A stretch of 64,000 bases of DNA. It comes from Plutella xylostella. Its lineage: Eukaryota > Arthropoda > Insecta > Lepidoptera > Plutellidae. Below the pieces are notes generated by a model. That model searched no databases. It had not been told where the DNA came from and saw only the letters and a program-made list of their open reading frames with translations. Location of the stretch: the NCBI RefSeq assembly GCF_932276165.1, contig NC_064008.1:2547001-2611000 (forward strand). The letters run 5' to 3'. Position numbers and translations under genes: made by a program. Of the stretch, positions 45,906 to 56,477 are shown piece after piece. Positions within the stretch are counted from its first letter, which is position 1. Each line of letters starts with the position of its first letter.

Positions 45906-47498
45906 CGGCGTTGTCACTCGTTAGCACCACCCAGGGGACACGTGTAGGGTAACTAGGGTTTGTACCTACGGACGTGAGCGACAAGCCCCCCTATGTAGAC
46001 ATACACAAGCCAAAATTCAACTTGAATACTATTTTCCCCGAACCATACAGTCTGTTGTTATAATAGGTATACGCATTTTTTAAAGTTAATTTTATTTTCT
46101 TGACCAAAAGGTCCGATGTTAACAAAAGCCTTGCCTTTTAGTCTAAAATCTATACAGCCGTAAAGTCTTTTATTGACGTGAGCCTCTAAGTTACTATTTA
46201 TATTTATAGTCGAAAAATGGGGCTGATATCCATACTCAAAGATACAAAACTAGATTTTTTCGCTAATATTGCATAAATATTGTCTTCAAATGAAACGATT
46301 TTGTATTTTCATTAACTAGCCGAGCGAAATAATGTAGGTATTTCGACTCCAAAACAAACATCTTTGTTTGTTTTAACGGTGGTAAAAGTTTATTTTGGCT
46401 CTACTGAAAAGTTTCAAAAATGGACATCGGCCCTCTTGGTTCTGATGTCAAGAGTTTGTAGTTTCTTCCACAAATCCTTCCCTTCGTACTAGGGTTTCGT
46501 TTTTCCCGACCTTTTTCTGTTCCCGGGAAACGGGAATTATTTTGAAGATTTCCCGGGAATTCCCGGGAAACGGGAATTTATTTTAAATGCTTGGTTTTGC
46601 TATTTTCGGGTATTAAAAGTCTATAAAATAGTCTATTAAAACTCTTACAATTAAATCAAATATACTTTTATCACTCGTATAGGTACAAAAAAGCAACAGT
46701 CAGATAAATTAACAAACAAAATTACATATAATGATTTGTTTTACATGCCAAATCATTTGTTTTTCTTAATTGTAAATTAAACAATAACAAAGGTATTATA
46801 CTTAACAGTTTGAAAATAATATTATTATGACATATAAAATTAAAATAGAAAATTAATTACACTTGAGGTAATGTTTTAGAAAAATTAATTCATTCAACGA
46901 TTTATCGCTCAACCTACTTCTTATTTTGTTTTTTTCTATGCGTTAGTAATTTTATAAAAAATAAACGCGGACATAAGACGGTGATATAAACAAAATATGA
47001 CAGGTGTCACACTAGTGTTAGCTTTTACAGACTCTTTGGTCACATATGTAAAAGCCGATCAATGGACAACATTTCATTTTCTTTACCCTATATTTTTATT
47101 AGCTATTCGGAAAGTTTATACAAAATTAGAGGACCCGTATTTTTTATTTTGTATATATATTAATTTTTGCAAGTTATTTTTAACTTTATAGTTAATTATT
47201 TTAAAACCGGAAGTGACGTCACATTAGGCTCAATTTTTATTTTTGTCTTTTGCCTTAGTCTCGAAAAAAAACATAAATGACACTGACAAATGACATTTAA
47301 ACTTTGTTTACATGCCAACCAATAAATGGGTCATTTTCAAATGACATTGATATTTCTGATGATACAAAGTACTTATCATGTAAAACAAATAAGCAGAAGC
47401 ATTTTTCAGAAGAATTTTTTCAGCTGTGTAGGCAGTGGTATGCTCTGGGACATATTATATAGAGGCCATCTCTCAATATGTACTAACCATTTTATATG

Positions 47499-47678
47499 TG
47501 TAGGAATTAAATCAGATGTTGTATTTATCACTTTTATTATATAAGGGTCAAAATAAAATAAAGAAATATGAAATCGTCTTTACGTCTTTATACGTCTTTC
47601 ACACTCTGCTTTCACTCTATGCTCCTCTGTTATTCGTCGTCATGGATACTTCACCTTGCGTTCTGTTCCACTCCCACA
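47499..47678 (-). repeat. Gypsy 3' LTR (180 bp)
   Basis: Minus strand starts TGTGGGAGTGG after the aggatggccgag stretch and ends TTCCTACA. Identical to the other LTR by eye. Confidence 0.93.
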
Positions 47679-48156
47679 CTCGGCCATCCTGACATTAAGG
47701 CTGTCCTCAGCCTTATTCATTACAATAACTGTAAAGTACAAGGTTACACACAATATAAAACATAGCATTATCAAACGTTAAAGATAATCTTCTTATTAAA
47801 ACAAAAAAAAACTAAAAACCTAGCAACTCAAGTTAACAACCATTTAGATTAGTTAGATTTCAACTTAGGGTCTAGACAGAAAAACATAAACAACTATTCT
47901 ATGCAAACAACATCTTGAAATACCTATTCAAAATACCTATAATACCCGTTCTGTTTAAACACACCTTTTGTAAAGAATATGAGCCTTAAGCCTTCAAGAC
48001 CTAACCTTACAATCATTACAAAACCTATCTAGATTGACTTTATTTACTGCTCACACATAACTTATTTATTACCATCACTGACTTCTTCATTCATCATCAC
48101 TATCATACCGACACCAATAGAATATTATGCAATAACAAAACAAAATAAGAACTTAC

Positions 48157-48417
48157 TTACTCTTTATGGTCTGGCCACGGTTTCATGTGGTCTGCAGAGC
48201 TAGAAGTACGACCTGGACCTTCGCTGCTGGGATCTAATTTCTCTACATCATACCTGTCATTCCGCTTCACCTTCTTCACTACGTAGGGACCTAGGTACTT
48301 AGGTTTCAATTTAAGACACACACCAAATTGAGTCCTCTTAATTGCCACCAAGTCTCCCTCCTTGTACTTGTGACTCTCCTTCCTACCTCTGTCTTTCACC
48401 ATTTTCCTATTTAACAA
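48157..48417 (-). pseudogene. Gypsy pol C-terminal end after deletion
   Basis: 86 codons corresponding to the last part of the integrase tail: GDLVAIKRTQFGV, LKPKYLGPYVV, DRYDVEKLD and TSSSADHMKPWP. It closely matches the end of the intact pol at 1420-1660. Reverse transcriptase, RNase H and the integrase core are absent between this piece and the preceding frame, and the joint changes frame. Confidence 0.85.
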
Positions 48418-48419
48418 TC

Positions 48420-49985
48420 CTATGTGTCCCCGTCTTTCTTCTTAACTAAAACTAAAGGGCTAGCATACTCTGAATAACTCACCTGAATAATGTTGTCGTC
48501 CAGCCACTCTCTTACTTGGTTTTCTACTACCTTTTGCTCTACTAGTGAAATACGTCTCGGCCGCTGAGCCACCGGGATATCATCCTTCAGCACGATCTTC
48601 ATCTGTATGGGAGCCTCCTTGACCTGTAGGGGCTGGTAGTTCTCTACCATCTCCGTCAGCTGCTCCTTGTACTGGATATCACCAATGTAATCTACAACCA
48701 CAGAATCACACGTATAACACCCTACTTGTTTCATCCATTCGTCATCTTTCATACGTAAACTCACGCGTCCGTCTTCCATAATCAATACCACTCTTCTCAA
48801 AAAATCTTGACCAATTATCACATCGTAAGGCAAACAACTTCTATTCACAACATGAAACAATACGTTATTATAATGTTCTTTATCTATCTTCACACTTAAA
48901 GTGACTTTCCCTAGGGGTTTCACTTCCAATTGTCCGAGTCCCACCAAAGCACTCACATGTCCCTCGTCAAACTTAGGAGAACCTATCAGTTTGTAGTATT
49001 CGTCGGTTAACAAGTTAACTTCACTGCCCGTATCTATTAAAGCAGTCATTTTGCAGTCTGAAATTTCAATAGTCTTCATCGGCTTTCGTCTTTCCGTCTG
49101 TTTGTTTACATTTGCATTCGCATCTGTCATCTTGACGTTGACGTCCATACAGTTTGAACTGTCACTGGCTGTCACGTTCTCACGTCGTTGGTTGCTCCGC
49201 CAGTTGCCGCTTCCGCCTGGCTGTTGACACTGCGTAGCAATATGTCCAAAGTCGTTGCAGCGGAAACATTTAATACCTCTCTGTCTGTACGGGCAATCTG
49301 CTGACATGTGTTGACTCTCTCCACAGTTGTAGCACAGTCGCACGGCCGTCGTCCTGTTGCCTGGCGCGAGTGCAGCTGCTGCGGGGCCTGCGGGTGTAGT
49401 TGCAGTAGGTAGACGATTGAAGACCGGTGCCCGTCTTCCACTCGACTTCTGCCTGATGGTCTCGTACATTTTCAACTTTTCTTTCAGATCCCCATAGGTC
49501 GTCACGCCGTACAGCATCACCTTATGTAACTCGTCGTCTAGTATTCCGTCCACGATGTATTTAATAGCGACGTAGTCGGGCATCTTGCCTCGCTTGCCGA
49601 GCTCTTTCATTAACAGCATGTAGTCTAGGCACGTCTCATTTGCTTTCTTCTTCCGGCTGCTCATTAACTCATGGATCGTCTTGGAATCTACGGTGTCTGG
49701 GAACTCCTTGGTGACCGCCGTCTTCAGAGCCTCCCACGTCTTGAAGGGTTTCTCTGAACGCAGCCAGAGTGCCGCCGTACCGGTCAGTGACCTGCGCCCC
49801 ACGATCAGCCGCTGCAGCTCCGTCCACCCGAAGATCTCGGCGTTGTCATCGACCTCCTGCGCCCACCGTGCTGCGGAATCGGTCTGGTCGCACCCACTGA
49901 ACTTAGCTACCAGCTCCTCCGTGTACGTGAGCGGTCCTGATGTTCCGACTGCCTCCCCGTCATCTCCCGTCGTCGTCCGTGGCAT
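48420..49985 (-). CDS. gag-pol: Gypsy gag-protease-pol N-terminal part, 521 aa
   Basis: Begins MPRTTTGDDGEAVG. Residues 20-190 are a gypsy-type capsid region (LTGTAALWL, ELMSSRKKKANETCLDYM). Two zinc knuckles follow (CYNCGESQHMSADC and CFRCNDFGHIATQC, about 218-255). The retroviral-type protease has the active-site ALIDTGSEVN at about 315 and the later VIIGQDFLRR. The frame goes on to the start of reverse transcriptase (ASPLVLVKKKDGD) and stops at a deletion joint. Gag, protease and pol share a single frame. Capsid and protease could still be made, with an altered C-terminal tail. Confidence 0.88.
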   Translation of the reverse strand: MPRTTTGDDGEAVGTSGPLTYTEELVAKFSGCDQTDSAARWAQEVDDNAEIFGWTELQRLIVGRRSLTGTAALWLRSEKPFKTWEALKTAVTKEFPDTVDSKTIHELMSSRKKKANETCLDYMLLMKELGKRGKMPDYVAIKYIVDGILDDELHKVMLYGVTTYGDLKEKLKMYETIRQKSSGRRAPVFNRLPTATTPAGPAAAALAPGNRTTAVRLCYNCGESQHMSADCPYRQRGIKCFRCNDFGHIATQCQQPGGSGNWRSNQRRENVTASDSSNCMDVNVKMTDANANVNKQTERRKPMKTIEISDCKMTALIDTGSEVNLLTDEYYKLIGSPKFDEGHVSALVGLGQLEVKPLGKVTLSVKIDKEHYNNVLFHVVNRSCLPYDVIIGQDFLRRVVLIMEDGRVSLRMKDDEWMKQVGCYTCDSVVVDYIGDIQYKEQLTEMVENYQPLQVKEAPIQMKIVLKDDIPVAQRPRRISLVEQKVVENQVREWLDDNIIQVSYSEYASPLVLVKKKDGDT

Positions 49986-50150
49986 CTTCTTGTCGTCGTC
50001 GTTACGTCTTAAAATGGTATATGTTTAGACCTGAAGGCGTTGTGATGCGAAGAAAAATTTTCTTGTAAAATTTGCAACTGTCAGTCTTGTTCTTTTTATA
50101 AAAATCCGTCTTCATCCGCCGTAATCTCCGAGATTTTTTGAATTTTATTT

Positions 50151-50168
50151 ATCCCGGACGAGCCCCCA
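50151..50168 (-). promoter_or_regulatory. Primer binding site, tRNA-Pro type
   Basis: The minus strand reads TGGGGGCTCGTCCGGGAT, 18 bases complementary to the 3' end of tRNA-Pro, the same site that many gammaretroviruses use. It lies three bases from the 5' LTR, the expected place for priming minus-strand DNA synthesis. Confidence 0.88.
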
Positions 50169-50171
50169 ATT

Positions 50172-50351
50172 TGTAGGAATTAAATCAGATGTTGTATTTA
50201 TCACTTTTATTATATAAGGGTCAAAATAAAATAAAGAAATATGAAATCGTCTTTACGTCTTTATACGTCTTTCACACTCTGCTTTCACTCTATGCTCCTC
50301 TGTTATTCGTCGTCATGGATACTTCACCTTGCGTTCTGTTCCACTCCCACA
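50172..50351 (-). repeat. Gypsy 5' LTR (180 bp)
   Basis: Same sequence as 47499-47678. The primer binding site begins 3 bp inside the element. Confidence 0.93.
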
Positions 50352-51076
50352 TATGATATATTAAAAAAATAGTCAGAAAGTGTCAGAACAGAATTTATTA
50401 AAATGACCCAAATAAACAACAACGTCACGATAAAACGTCAACGTCAATCAAAAATGAAAGTGACAGTTACTTTTTTTTTAAATCCATAGGCTTTGATCAT
50501 CGAAATGCATCGCACCTGATGCATGACGTCATCAGAACTTTTTTACAATTTTATGATTTTCTCGAAAATGATACATCCAAAAAATACAAAACATTTTTTT
50601 TGTGGCCTTTAGAGCTAAATCTCGAAATGGTTTTCGATTTATAGCAGCTTTAGTTTTTTGAAATGTTGTCCATTGTTTGGTTTTAGGTAGGTGGATATAT
50701 TTGGTTTTAGATATGAGGACCAACAGATAAATAAAGATGAAAATATTTAATCAGGAAGAGGTGAAACAAAGTGATGTAGATGATTTATTTATCTTTGCAA
50801 TGCAGCTGCGCGAAAACAATAACACGTATGATTTTCCAATAATTTACAACAAAACCGAGTTTTTGATTGTAGACTACAAACCTGCCGATATTTTTTTTGG
50901 TTTAAGGTAGGAGAAACAGATAGATAAAGACGAAAATAGCATAAAATCGATTAAAAATCAAACCCGGGAATTCCCGGGAATGCTATTTTTTTCCCGGTTT
51001 CGGGAAGGACAAATTTCCCGGGAATTCCCGGGAACGGGAATTCCCGGGAAAGCGGGAACGAAACCCTACTTCGTAC

Positions 51077-51607
51077 TCGTAGCACTTTTGATGTGGATAT
51101 ACAATGACGGGTCGATCATTAAAATTAACTTGGCGTTGGTGTAGGTAGGTATAGGTACAATGTACAATGGGGGTCGCTAAACATATCACTTTGGACTTAT
51201 TTCGTTCGTTAAATAAATAGATCACCAATCGCATCACAAGATTTCTTATATATTATATACCTATGAATATGGTCACTACAAGCTTATGTTGAGTTAAGGT
51301 TTTTTTCATTACTTAAAATAGGAGAACCCTTTAGTAGGTAGAAACAGAAAAAAGAAACCGACTTTTTTACGTTTGGGAGACTTGGCATTTTTTACAAGTT
51401 AGGTATGTTTTTGTTTTGATGGCATTATGCTTTGTCCCGCTCATACTCTGTGGCCGTCTCTTTTTAACTCGGTTACCGCGCTATCGTTGTGTAAGTGAGC
51501 CTGACTATGTGTGCGTGGGCTGCGTGGCTATCGCGCGCCGCCGCCGCCGCCGCCACCACCGCGCCGCGCCGCCGCGCAGACAATGTATTTTGCCGAAATA
51601 CCTACCT
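51077..51607. other. Unassigned DNA with a GC-rich ccg stretch
   Basis: No supported gene. A cgccgccgccgccgc microsatellite lies at about 51536-51580. Confidence 0.4.
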
Positions 51608-51637
51608 ATAGTGCCACAATCTTATCTGTTCCGGTGG
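51608..51637 (+). repeat. Single arm of the TATAGTGCCAC MITE
   Basis: Reads TATAGTGCCACAATCTTATC then tgttccggtg, matching the arms at 8617 and 14122. No opposite arm was found within about 1 kb, so it is a truncated copy. Confidence 0.65.
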
Positions 51638-51956
51638 TCAAAATGTGCAACTAACGAAACGCCATTTCATACTCTGTGCGTTATTTGAGTTGTCATTGTC
51701 AATTTCAATTGTTGTTATTTAATTTGTTTTGTGATTTTCTGGGTGAAATACTACCAAAAGCGCTGTAATGTAATGCAAGAAAAGTAGTACTATATATATT
51801 GGCTTTTATGCAGGAAGAATAAAGTATTCATGCGCCTTTAATTCCGTTTGAAAAATTGGAAGAACGAGTTGCAGCGGCTACAGGTTAGTGTTGCCAAATA
51901 TGACGAATAATTTTACCCATATACTCCATGTAATTTTATGTAATATTTTCCAGAGA

Positions 51957-52275
51957 GGCCCGTGCCCCAGCAGTGGGGACGGGATGAGTCGTGATGATAC
52001 TCGTGATGAAAATTATATAATCTTTATTTTTCTTTGATTACAGGTGTGATGACATGACATGATACTTTAAATCTTAGGCAGTAGACCAAGAAGAATTTCG
52101 CGCACCTGCAGCGATTTTAGACGAAATAATGATGATTTATGATATGTCATTGTTTTCCCAACCAATAAAGAGTTGGCTGAAAGAAATTGCTTTTTGGCTA
52201 TTAGCCTTTGGAAGGAGACCCGTGCCCCAGCAGTGGGGACGTGATGGGTCAAGATGATGATGATGATGATGTATT
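51957..52275 (+). mobile_element. Two RTE-type LINE 3' tails
   Basis: cccgtgccccagcagtgggg occurs at about 51960 and 52220, each soon followed by gatgatgatg repeats. Such ends mark truncated RTE elements. No coding part remains. Confidence 0.6.
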
Positions 52276-52883
52276 AGCCTTTGCACACTGTCTGAATTTA
52301 TTTTAATTGTATGCTATTGTATCTTGTTACTTTAGAAAATGTAAAATAAAGTGTTCAAAAATAATAATAATAATAATACTTAATTAATAGTTTTTTTTAA
52401 GTCTATCTATCTCGTTATTCCCACGACCCACATATACCTATAATCGACTTTAGATTTGAATATGTCATTTTAAAGCTTATAAATTGAATATGTTTTTAAG
52501 CTGTAGTGCCTGAAAAATTTTCAGATAAAATTCTTTTTTAATTTAGCATTTTTGTTTTCACCTTTCGCTACATTTTCTTAATGTTTCAACTATTTTGAAG
52601 CACTTTGTCTTAATTAAGTTGAATATTCCGCATTTAATGATTATAATTAGTTGGCTAAGGTGTCACCAATGCAAAACAATAAAAAAAGTATTAAAAAAAT
52701 GGTTAGTTTTTTTTAAATATTTTGCTTTTAAACATACATTTTGGCAAAAACCTAAAAAAACTTTAAAACTTAAATAACTCAGAAATGGTTGACTTTCGGA
52801 TAATGCATTATGGGGTTCAATCGACTGGAAATGCCTTCGTCTATAACCCATTTGAAGGAATACATTGACTTACCAATCACCCT
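52276..52883. other. Unassigned AT-rich DNA
   Basis: No feature supported. Confidence 0.35.
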
Positions 52884-53361
52884 GTATAATAAATGTCCCA
52901 GAGCATGCCCCGGCCTACATAGCTGAAAAATTTTGGGGTATATTATATTTATTTTAAAATAGTAATATATTATGAATTCAATTATGCTTGACTTTAATGC
53001 TTAGTAAAAATATTATTTCATGATAAGTATTTTTTTATCATCAGAAATATCAATGTCACACTTTTTTGTCATTTGAAAATGACCCATTTGTTGGTTGGCA
53101 CGTAAACAAAGTTTATGTCACTTGTCAGTTTTCAGTGTCATTAATGTTTTTTTTTCGAGACTAAGGCAAAGGACTAAAATCGAAATTGAGCCTAAAATGC
53201 CTACGTCACTTCCGGTTTTAAAATAATAAAGTTTAAAGTTAAATATAACATGGAAAAATAAATGTACATAAAAAATAAAAAAATACAGGTCCTCTAATTT
53301 TTAACAAACTTTCCGAATAGCTAATAAAAATATAGGGTAAAAAATGAAATGTTGTCCATTG
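52884..53361 (+). mobile_element. Non-coding TIR element, copy 3 (left-truncated)
   Basis: Matches the right part of 5237-5968: agagcatgcc, ttggttggca, gtcacttccggttttaaaa, ending gaaatgttgtccattg. The left end is missing before about 52884. Confidence 0.75.
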
Positions 53362-53697
53362 AAATAAAATAATAACACAATTATTGATTGTGTGTTATAC
53401 TTATTTATCAATTCATTATGACTGACAAGATATTTATCAACTATCTACCTACACACAAAATCAACACATCCGCAGTGAATTAACTATGATCAACACATAA
53501 CTGTCAGCGGTCAACATTTATTATTTTCAACATTTATTCGCCATTTCTAACTAAATAATGCGGCAAATTAAAAAGCCCTAATGTCAGTACTTGTAGTTTG
53601 AAGTGAAATGAAGTTGTCATTTAGTCGGTTAACCAAATCACAGAATATTTTCATAAAAATTTTTCAACCTCTAGTCTAGTGTATCGATAAATCTCAT

Positions 53698-53944
53698 ACC
53701 TATTATTCGTTTAGTGATCATGACCGAGATAGCCGATGCCAAAAAATGGTTAGAAACCCATCATAGATTTATACGGTTAGTAATCGCGAATCTTTGACAC
53801 CCGAGTTACATAATGGCCCGGCTGTTACCTATTATTCGTTTAGTGATCATGACCGAGTTAGCCGATACCAAAAGACGGTTAGAAATCCATCATAGATTTA
53901 TACGGCAAGTATTCGAGAATAGTTGACACCCGAGTTAGATAATG
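53698..53944. repeat. Direct tandem duplication, period 129 bp
   Basis: acctattattcgtttagtga begins at 53698 and 53827. Both copies go on through gatcatgaccgag, catcatagatttatacgg and tgacacccgagtta with scattered differences. Confidence 0.85.
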
Positions 53945-54393
53945 TGGGTGCAGGCCATGTGCAGGCATAGGCACGTTGAAATGAAATCTCATCATAAAAA
54001 TTGCCATGCGTAAAAAATCAATATCTACCATTAATTTTATCGCATTTTATGATTATAAAAGCAGTTCTTTACGAATCATTGGGTTTTATTTTTATTGATA
54101 AATAGGTACGAGAATTTTATCGATATTATAATAAATAAATGAAAATTTCAATAAACCAATTTATTCCAACAACTTATTTTGTGGGATTTAAAATCGATAT
54201 TAATCTTATCAAGTATCGAGGAACGACTTTTTTATTCAACGTTGAAGAAAAAAACCATGTATGTGTGTAAGTCTTGTCACTTTTGACAGTTACTATTTTC
54301 TTTTTTCTGTTGAAAACTTTAGCCGAAATTGTCTGAACTGTTTGAACTGAAAAAGTCTCAAGAAGTTTCTTTTAAGTATCCAAAGTAAGAAAA
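53945..54393. other. Unassigned AT-rich DNA
   Basis: No feature supported. Confidence 0.35.
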
Positions 54394-54918
54394 ATGTTGA
54401 GGATAAGTTGGGTCCATAAAGTGACGAACGAAGAAGTTCTGCGACGCGTCGGAAGATCCCGAGAACTCACCTTGACCATAAAACTGAAGAAGACAAGCTA
54501 TCTTGGACATGTGCTCAGACACGATCGATACAGACTTCTTCAGGTCATTGTGATGGGCAAGGTAGAGGGGAAAAGACGTGTGGGCAGAAGGAGAAAGTCG
54601 TGGCTCCGTAACGTAAGAGAATGGACGGGAGTGGCCAGCGTAGAACAGCTGATGCGCTTGGCGAAGAATAGAGAGGAGTATGCAGAGCTGACTGCCAACC
54701 TCCTGGATAGATATAAGCCTTAGTATAGATAACAAAAAACTTTATTCATTTTTGCCTTATTCAGATTCTACTGAGAATGAAGAGAGCTGCAGCCCTACTC
54801 CCACTCCAGTCAAAAAAAGGGCGCCATGAGTATTAAAAATACAAATTATACATACCCTCTATGAGGGGCCTATGTCCAGCAGTGGATGAATATTGGCTGA
54901 TGATGATGATACATACCC
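54394..54918 (+). pseudogene. RTE-type LINE: C-terminal ORF2 fragment with 3' tail
   Basis: The frame 54394-54723 contains MLRISWVHKVTNEEVLRRVG, YLGHVLRHDRYRLLQ, RRVGRRRKSWLRN and AKNREEYAELTANL, the extreme C-terminus of RTE ORF2 after the reverse transcriptase. A characteristic RTE end with ggcctatgtccagcagtgg and tgatgatgatgat lies at about 54868-54915. Catalytic domains are missing, as expected for a 5'-truncated insertion. Confidence 0.8.
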
Positions 54919-54996
54919 CTATATTCATAGAAATTAAAAAGTACATTATAGAATACCTATATAGTTACATCCATTAAACATCTTTCAAAATTTCAG

Positions 54997-55133
54997 GAAC
55001 TCCCAGCGCAGAGGCTGAAGCCAAAGGAGACATGATGGTTTTGCAGTGCGAGCAGATACAATGCGATAGCAAGAAGGCGGACACCATGGAAATGGTAGCT
55101 GCAGCAAGAAATACACAAACTGCTGTAAATTAG
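54997..55133 (+). other. Possible terminal exon or pseudo-exon of an unidentified gene
   Basis: An acceptor-like aaaatttcag at 54987-54996 opens a frame containing LQCEQIQCDSKKADTMEMV and ending in a stop at 55131. The residue pattern resembles the C-terminal ends of insect MADF/Myb-like DNA-binding proteins, but this is a loose impression. A second coding-like piece at about 54772-54835 (STENEESCSPTPTPVKKR) ends in a stop and does not splice in phase, so a pseudogene is equally likely. Confidence 0.25.
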
Positions 55134-56477
55134 GCCCACAATGCCAGATGAATGGCATTCATAGAAGCAGGACTTGAGTTGTGGAAAAATGTAGATAGTA
55201 TTCCTAATCGTAATTCATTAATGAATCCTACTTAATATAACAAAAACATGTCTTTAAATGCATCAACATGGTACCTAAGTTATATACTTTTTTCTAGGCT
55301 CTTGAGAAAAAGGAGGAATAGTTCTAATTATGTAATAACTTGATTGTTACTGAATGATTATGAGAATACTCAAAGACTTATATGGGAAATAAGGCTTTTA
55401 TCATTAATATTATTAGTTTTATTAAAGCTTTGTTGTTTTCCAAGATGATTTAGTCAGCAGTGGATATCTGACTTTAGAGAACATATACTTAGGTAATTTG
55501 GTTATTCTAGGAAAGAGACTTAAATAAACAAACTGTGATTAATTTGTTGTTTAAATAAATATAAAGTGAATGTGTATAAAATGTGTTTAATTTAACAACT
55601 TACAATTTGAGGGATGTTGAAGGAATGTGCAAGTATATGTTTGCTTTCGATTCATCATGCAATACACCCTTATATCTCTGACTACACTTAGGGTGGGTTG
55701 CACGTCAACTCAAATCCCTTGAAGATTGGTCTCTCTCGTCGAGAAGTAAATATCTCTAAATACACCATTTACGATACCAGTAACGCCATCTGTTGGTCAC
55801 TAGCGTGCAACAACACTCATCGCAATAAAATAAAAATAATTTAATATGCTGATGTAGTTTCTAATGTGGATTTGAACAATATAAAAACATTTTGTCTCGG
55901 TAACTTTTATTTACATACACTGATAAATAAAATTATTTTAACTAGCTACTGGATCAAAGTAAGTTGTCATTCGGTATAGTTGATTTATGATGTTTATTGA
56001 TACACTTAGTAGTTCATAGCATCATGATGCGTCATCAATTCATAATCAAATACGTAGGTTAGGCCTAATGCTAATTATCATTGCGTCTGCGTCATTTTAC
56101 ACACAATATGTATTAAAGAGTACAAGATAGTTAATTAAAATGTATATAGATGGCGCTTTTATGAGATGTGTCACCTATAAGTTATACTTAATATATAATT
56201 ATGTTTGTACACACCCAGCTTGCTGATTTTTATTCTTATCAAGGTTTAACTTTATTTACAAAACATAATATTTTCCTATCTGCACCCATTAGCAAAATTA
56301 AATTTAATGTTGAGCAGTTTAACATGTCGAACATCCATCAAAAACATTAAACGTTAAATCCCAAAACACTGCACACTATCAAAATAAAATAAAAGAAGAA
56401 AAACGCTTTACACTATCAAAATAAATAAAATACAAAAAGAAAAACGCTTCACACTAATAACATAAAACAAAAGAAAG
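55134..56477. other. Unassigned AT-rich DNA
   Basis: About 1.3 kb without a supported gene or repeat end. Confidence 0.35.

Larger units (their letters stand above)
44411..46453. mobile_element. TIR element of about 2 kb carrying two joined LINE fragments
   Basis: The left end contains GACATCAGAACCA and agggccgatgt; the right end contains their inverses in matching order. The interior includes non-coding flanks (about 44460-44740 and 45960-46410) and the LINE fragments at 44746-45905. No transposase and no clear target duplication. Confidence 0.6.
47499..50351 (-). mobile_element. Ty3/gypsy element, internally deleted, 2853 bp
   Basis: Two 180-bp LTRs at 47499-47678 and 50172-50351 look identical by eye and have TG...CA ends. 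Flanking tatg (47495-47498 and 50352-50355) is a 4-bp target duplication. On the minus strand: 5' LTR, primer binding site, gag-protease and start of reverse transcriptase, deletion, end of integrase, 3' LTR. It cannot encode its own reverse transcriptase or integrase but has all cis sites. Confidence 0.93.
47060..50675 (-). mobile_element. Non-coding TIR element, copy 2, interrupted by gypsy
   Basis: Ends CAATGGACAACATTTCA and its inverse. Without the gypsy insertion and its 4-bp duplication the length is about 759 bp. Sequence matches the inverse of 5237-5968, for example around cacttccggttttaaa and gatgcatgacgtcatca. Confidence 0.85.
46490..51068. mobile_element. hAT element (about 0.96 kb) expanded to 4579 bp by nested insertions
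   Basis: Ends TAGGGTTTCG and CGAAACCCTA. Flanked by exact cttcgtac at 46482-46489 and 51069-51076. Subterminal DNA is packed with cccgggaattcccggg palindromes on both sides. Non-coding itself. The nested TIR repeat fills 47060-50675. Confidence 0.9.

Noticed and set aside
51536..51580. CpG-island promoter
   Set aside because: Only a ccg microsatellite of about 45 bp, with no exon or start signal nearby.
54358..54735. 125-codon minus-strand frame
   Set aside because: It is the antisense shadow of the RTE ORF2 fragment.
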